From positions 1-8,695 of the forward strand of contig JAEOUB010000434.1 in NCBI GenBank assembly GCA_016839545.1: a DNA stretch of 8,695 bases. The letters run 5' to 3'. This document shows positions 6,051 to 8,695 of this stretch, in pieces. The position numbers and the translations under genes were made by a program. The notes under the pieces were generated by a model that saw only the letters and a program-made list of their open reading frames with translations, was not told the DNA's origin and ran no database searches. This DNA comes from Candidatus Kariarchaeota archaeon. GTDB lineage: Archaea > Asgardarchaeota > Heimdallarchaeia > Heimdallarchaeales > Kariarchaeaceae. Position 1 is the stretch's first letter. Every line of letters starts with the position of its first letter.

Positions 6051-7217
6051 TTATACAGACGATACAGGCAACCCAAATGATACACTGATCAATGGAATTA
6101 CCTTCGGTTCCTCAAATAGCTTGAATACCTCTGCAGAATGCTCTGTCGGGATCTCAAAATTCTGTAAAAACAATTGACCAAAGGTATCCAGTGCTTCTTT
6201 GATAAAATGCGACCGGTTCTTGGAAACCAGCACAAAGGCGATTTCTCCGCGCACATTAATCAAAATATGCCTATCATGGAACGCTATCTCTTTGAGCGTG
6301 GTTTCAATACCAAGGCTCTCGCCCATAAGTGAGGTTGTCGCCGATACGAGTCCGGAGAGCAGTTGGGCATTCCACAGCTGTTCAGTGCGGTTGAAATCGT
6401 AGGAGTACAGGGCGACACCATTGGCATGGACTACGAGCAGTTTCTCTATCTTTTGAGGTAGCAGGAAGGAGATATCATTCTTGCCAAAGTAGGTAAAGGC
6501 AAAGAGGAAGACTCCTACGGAGATGAGGCTATATCCCCCCACGTAGAAGATATGGATCCCAAGTGAGATATTCTGGCCGGTGCGGATCAGCAGGTAGCCT
6601 GGAAAACCGACAGTGGGTCCCACAAGAAATGCCAGCACACTACCCAACCTCATGGATTTTAGCGATTTGATCTGCTGCAGGTTATGTGCATATTCAAGAT
6701 TGGAATTCAGCCCTCTGATCACCCAGAAGCCGGTGAGCAGCACTCCACTGCCGGCAATGAAGAAGCCAAGATCTGCCCAGAACCCCACGTGGTAGTATTC
6801 TACCAGGAAATCACTCTCCATCTGAAGTGACACCATTAGTAAAGATGTCTTCGAGAAGAATTCTGCAATCCACAGTGTATAGCTTGCCACGGGGTAGGTA
6901 ATCACTGCAACAATCTTGATGGGAGACAGGTCTCCTGAGAAGATTGCGATGAAATATGTGAAGATTGAAAACGACAGTACCAAGAAAAGAAAGGCGATGG
7001 AAAACGGTCTCCAACCCATGTCCTCAGGATAAATTCCCCCGATAAGCAGGAAGGTATTGCTCAGCCCCCAGCAGAGCAGTATCGAGGTCATCAGCAGGAT
7101 TAGGTGAATGGATTTTTCCAGCTTGAAATACAGCCGGACCGTTGTAAAAATCCCCACGAGACTCGCCATGATATTCATGCCCAATGTTGCAGTGAGCAGA
7201 AATGCAGGGGCGAGCAC
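6051..7217 (-). CDS. Seven-helix membrane protein with C-terminal roadblock/longin-like domain
   Basis: The 388-residue product has seven hydrophobic helices near 5-28, 37-60, 72-94, 98-120, 146-166, 190-212 and 218-243, placing the N-terminus outside and the C-terminus in the cytoplasm. Residues 258-370 form a soluble domain beginning KLLVVHANGVALYSYDF, followed by LLSGLVSATTSLMGE, then a short sheet (TLKEIAFHDRHILINVRGEIAFVLVSKN) and a long helix. This strand-turn-strand, helix, three-strand, helix layout is that of roadblock/longin-type domains, which in Asgard archaea and eukaryotes act on small GTPases. The architecture resembles a receptor with a GTPase-regulating output, but function is inferred. 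The start is GTG 7217: an in-frame stop lies four codons upstream and a TATA element about 28 bases upstream implies a leaderless transcript; ATG at residue 14 would cut into helix 1. Confidence 0.85.
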   Translation of the reverse strand: MLAPAFLLTATLGMNIMASLVGIFTTVRLYFKLEKSIHLILLMTSILLCWGLSNTFLLIGGIYPEDMGWRPFSIAFLFLVLSFSIFTYFIAIFSGDLSPIKIVAVITYPVASYTLWIAEFFSKTSLLMVSLQMESDFLVEYYHVGFWADLGFFIAGSGVLLTGFWVIRGLNSNLEYAHNLQQIKSLKSMRLGSVLAFLVGPTVGFPGYLLIRTGQNISLGIHIFYVGGYSLISVGVFLFAFTYFGKNDISFLLPQKIEKLLVVHANGVALYSYDFNRTEQLWNAQLLSGLVSATTSLMGESLGIETTLKEIAFHDRHILINVRGEIAFVLVSKNRSHFIKEALDTFGQLFLQNFEIPTEHSAEVFKLFEEPKVIPLISVSFGLPVSSV

Positions 7218-7240
7218 AACATACTACATGCTTCGGGGAC

Positions 7241-7248
7241 ATTAATAG
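7241..7248 (-). promoter_or_regulatory. TATA-like element of the 7TM gene
   Basis: On the minus strand the sequence reads CTATTAAT, centred about 28 bases before GTG 7217. No ribosome-binding site lies between, so the transcript is probably leaderless. Confidence 0.5.
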
Positions 7249-7367
7249 GTTATGGGCAGAAATTCTAACTGAGATAAAATAACATGATATGGGGTCTCAT
7301 TATTCGAATTCTTTGATATTTCGTAATTAGTTTCCACTGAAATTGAGCAGAAAGAACTCAAGGTCAG

Positions 7368-8222
7368 CTACACTTCAGGTTTCCAGCAGGATACTGCCAT
7401 TCCAAAATAAGTTGGTAGTGCATAATCACTGTAGACAGGTTGCCACTCCAGTCTCTCCAACATTCTCTGGATGAGCCCCATGCCGAATATGCCACAGGAC
7501 GCCGCATCATCATGCAGATTGAGCAATTCCATGTACTTTTCAGGTGTTGGCTCATCAATCCACTCCATCACACCCTCGTCGAAGGGTTGGGCATTGTCAT
7601 GAAAGCCGTACTCATGGTGGGAGTCGTGTCGATGGCTCAGATCTCCTGAGATAACCACAGAGACATTATGCTCCTCCATCATTGGTGCATCCAGCAAATT
7701 CAGCAGCACGTCTGCCACACCGTTGATTGACTCGAGATTGCCCTCCTCACCTGCATTCATTGGCAGAGAGAACATCACTACCTGAGGGCCTTCCGGACTG
7801 GAAATAAAATGCAGAGGAATTCCCTCTCCCCAGGAGATCTTGATGGGAAAGTTGGCATCGGCAAGAATGACAGGAGAAACCTTGATGCCCTCCTGTTCCA
7901 GCAGGAGGTGAAAGATCTGTGCTAGCTGTGAGTTGGCTGGGAAGATCTGCTGTTGTACCTCGCCTTTCTCATGGAAATACTGCCATCCCTCGAGAACTGA
8001 GTTGAAATTGACCAGCACATCTGTGGGGTGCATGTAGCCATGAGGTGAGGTGATAAAGACGATCTCAATGTTGTCATCTCTGATTTCCTGACCTATCTGT
8101 TCCATTCTCTGCAATAACTTGTCAGCAGCAGCTTTTCTCTGGGGATCATCATCTCGACCAGGTTCCATACCGGGGATGATCACTCCCCCATGTGGGACGA
8201 GATAGATGGATTTGAGTGGCAC
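7368..8222 (-). CDS. MEMO/LigB-superfamily protein (class III extradiol dioxygenase fold)
   Basis: The 284-residue product shows the superfamily landmarks in order: YLVPHGGVIIPG (7-18), FITSPHGYMHP (57-66), VVISGDLSHRHD (189-200), YGFHDNAQPFDEGVMEWI (205-222) and DDAASCGIFGMGL (238-250). In human MEMO1 an iron or copper site uses two His and one Cys; here H11, H61 and C243 occupy what look like the same positions, with the SGDLSH and CG motifs matching MEMO rather than the Glu-ligand LigB dioxygenases. The substrate is unknown. MEMO genes in archaea often sit with AMMECR1 and a radical-SAM gene, but neither is seen here. Start is GTG 8222, with a TATA-like ATAAATAA about 23 bases upstream and no ribosome-binding site, so probably leaderless. 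Family call is firm; the MEMO-versus-LigB placement is moderate. Confidence 0.87.
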   Translation of the reverse strand: MPLKSIYLVPHGGVIIPGMEPGRDDDPQRKAAADKLLQRMEQIGQEIRDDNIEIVFITSPHGYMHPTDVLVNFNSVLEGWQYFHEKGEVQQQIFPANSQLAQIFHLLLEQEGIKVSPVILADANFPIKISWGEGIPLHFISSPEGPQVVMFSLPMNAGEEGNLESINGVADVLLNLLDAPMMEEHNVSVVISGDLSHRHDSHHEYGFHDNAQPFDEGVMEWIDEPTPEKYMELLNLHDDAASCGIFGMGLIQRMLERLEWQPVYSDYALPTYFGMAVSCWKPEV

Positions 8223-8240
8223 AATTTTCTTGTAACTTGA

Positions 8241-8248
8241 TTATTTAT
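8241..8248 (-). promoter_or_regulatory. TATA-like element of the MEMO-like gene
   Basis: The minus strand reads ATAAATAA, centred roughly 23 bases before GTG 8222, in the 46-base gap after the coiled-coil gene. It suggests the MEMO-like gene can be transcribed on its own and without a leader. Confidence 0.45.
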
Positions 8249-8268
8249 GTATCTCTCTGAAGGTGCAA

Positions 8269-8695
8269 TCAGTCCTCGTCCTCTTCATCCAGATTGTGCT
8301 TGGCTCTCATTCTATCTAGATAGTCCACACGGCGACTGCTACCCATACTGCTCAGGTAAGAGGAGTGCATGCTTGATTTCATAGATCTGGCATAGTTCTG
8401 CTGTTTCTTGGAATATTCCAGATCAATGGCATTGACCTCCATCATCTGTATCTTGTCAAGAATTGCCTGTTCCTTGGACCCCAGTCCGGTCAGATCATCT
8501 ATCAATTTCTTCTGTAGTAGGATTGCTCCATCAAAGTCACGTTCACGCAACTTTTTCTGGATCTCAAGCTCGCGTTCTTTGACCCGTTCTAACTCTACAA
8601 ATTCCATGACTCTCCTGTTCTCTTCCATGATCAGGTTCTCATCTGAAGTGATACCGATGGAGAATACACCTGAGATATCGGTTGACTCAAGTGGC
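8269..8695 (-). CDS. Coiled-coil protein of unknown function, C-terminal part (5' end beyond window)
   Basis: The frame stays open from the TGA at 8271-8269 to the window edge, so the ATG at 8628 is probably internal and the gene is cut at its 5' end. The 141 visible residues begin PLESTDISGVFSIGITSDE, which looks like the end of a folded domain. A long charged helix follows at about 23-90, rich in Glu, Lys and Arg; its section LRERDFDGAILLQKKLIDDL (49-68) faintly recalls a UVR or TPR-type helical hairpin. Then come a Ser/Met/Tyr-rich linker (100-120) and a basic stretch ending in an acidic tail NLDEEDED. I do not recognise the family. The 46-base spacing to the MEMO-like gene on the same strand leaves a shared transcript possible. 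Confidence 0.75.
   Translation of the reverse strand, partial: PLESTDISGVFSIGITSDENLIMEENRRVMEFVELERVKERELEIQKKLRERDFDGAILLQKKLIDDLTGLGSKEQAILDKIQMMEVNAIDLEYSKKQQNYARSMKSSMHSSYLSSMGSSRRVDYLDRMRAKHNLDEEDED

Noticed and set aside
7368..8222. Calling the MEMO-like gene a catechol dioxygenase
   Set aside because: The third metal ligand appears to be Cys rather than Glu and there is no aromatic-degradation context.
1..8695. Search for tRNA, rRNA, CRISPR repeats and insertion sequences
   Set aside because: No cloverleaf, conserved rRNA stretch, regularly spaced direct repeats or transposase was noticed by eye.

Overview
The window looks archaeal, most likely from an Asgard archaeon. Several genes have TTTATATA-like TATA boxes about 25-28 bases before the start codon with no ribosome-binding site, the mark of leaderless archaeal transcripts. 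T-rich tracts rather than hairpins follow some stop codons. One gene encodes a seven-helix membrane protein fused to a roadblock/longin-like domain, and its neighbour resembles the first half of a Rab/Ras GTPase. Both ideas fit Asgard biology. A class such as Thorarchaeia is possible, but that is inference from general character, not from a marker gene.

Left part (1-690): the tail of a DM13-domain (electron-transfer type) protein, then a 415-base stretch holding at most one doubtful 56-codon ORF, some short inverted repeats and the promoter of the next operon. Centre-left (739-3677): a complete phosphonate/phosphate-type ABC importer, with the PhnC-like ATPase and PhnE-like permease overlapping in one operon and the PhnD-like binding protein behind its own promoter. 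The binding protein has an uncleaved-looking membrane anchor. Both promoters carry three copies each of a 16-bp palindrome, consensus GTTYGG-N4-CCRAAC. One copy lies just upstream of each TATA box and one at or just after each predicted transcription start. This is the strongest unannotated signal in the window and suggests one dedicated regulator controlling both transcription units.

Centre (3769-5553): a 594-residue polytopic membrane protein of unknown family with an acidic tail and an apparently leaderless start. Centre-right (5736-7217): a 104-residue protein resembling the start of a Rab-like GTPase with its nucleotide-binding motifs gone, directly abutting (zero gap, convergent) the 7TM-roadblock/longin-like gene. 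Right part (7368-8695, minus strand): a MEMO/LigB-superfamily protein with a His-His-Cys set like human MEMO1, then the 3' part of an unrecognised coiled-coil protein that continues past the window edge.

Functionally, the import genes form one coherent nutrient-uptake module. The GTPase-like and 7TM-roadblock/longin-like pair may form a second, signalling-type module. The DM13, MEMO-like and coiled-coil genes show no clear link to either.
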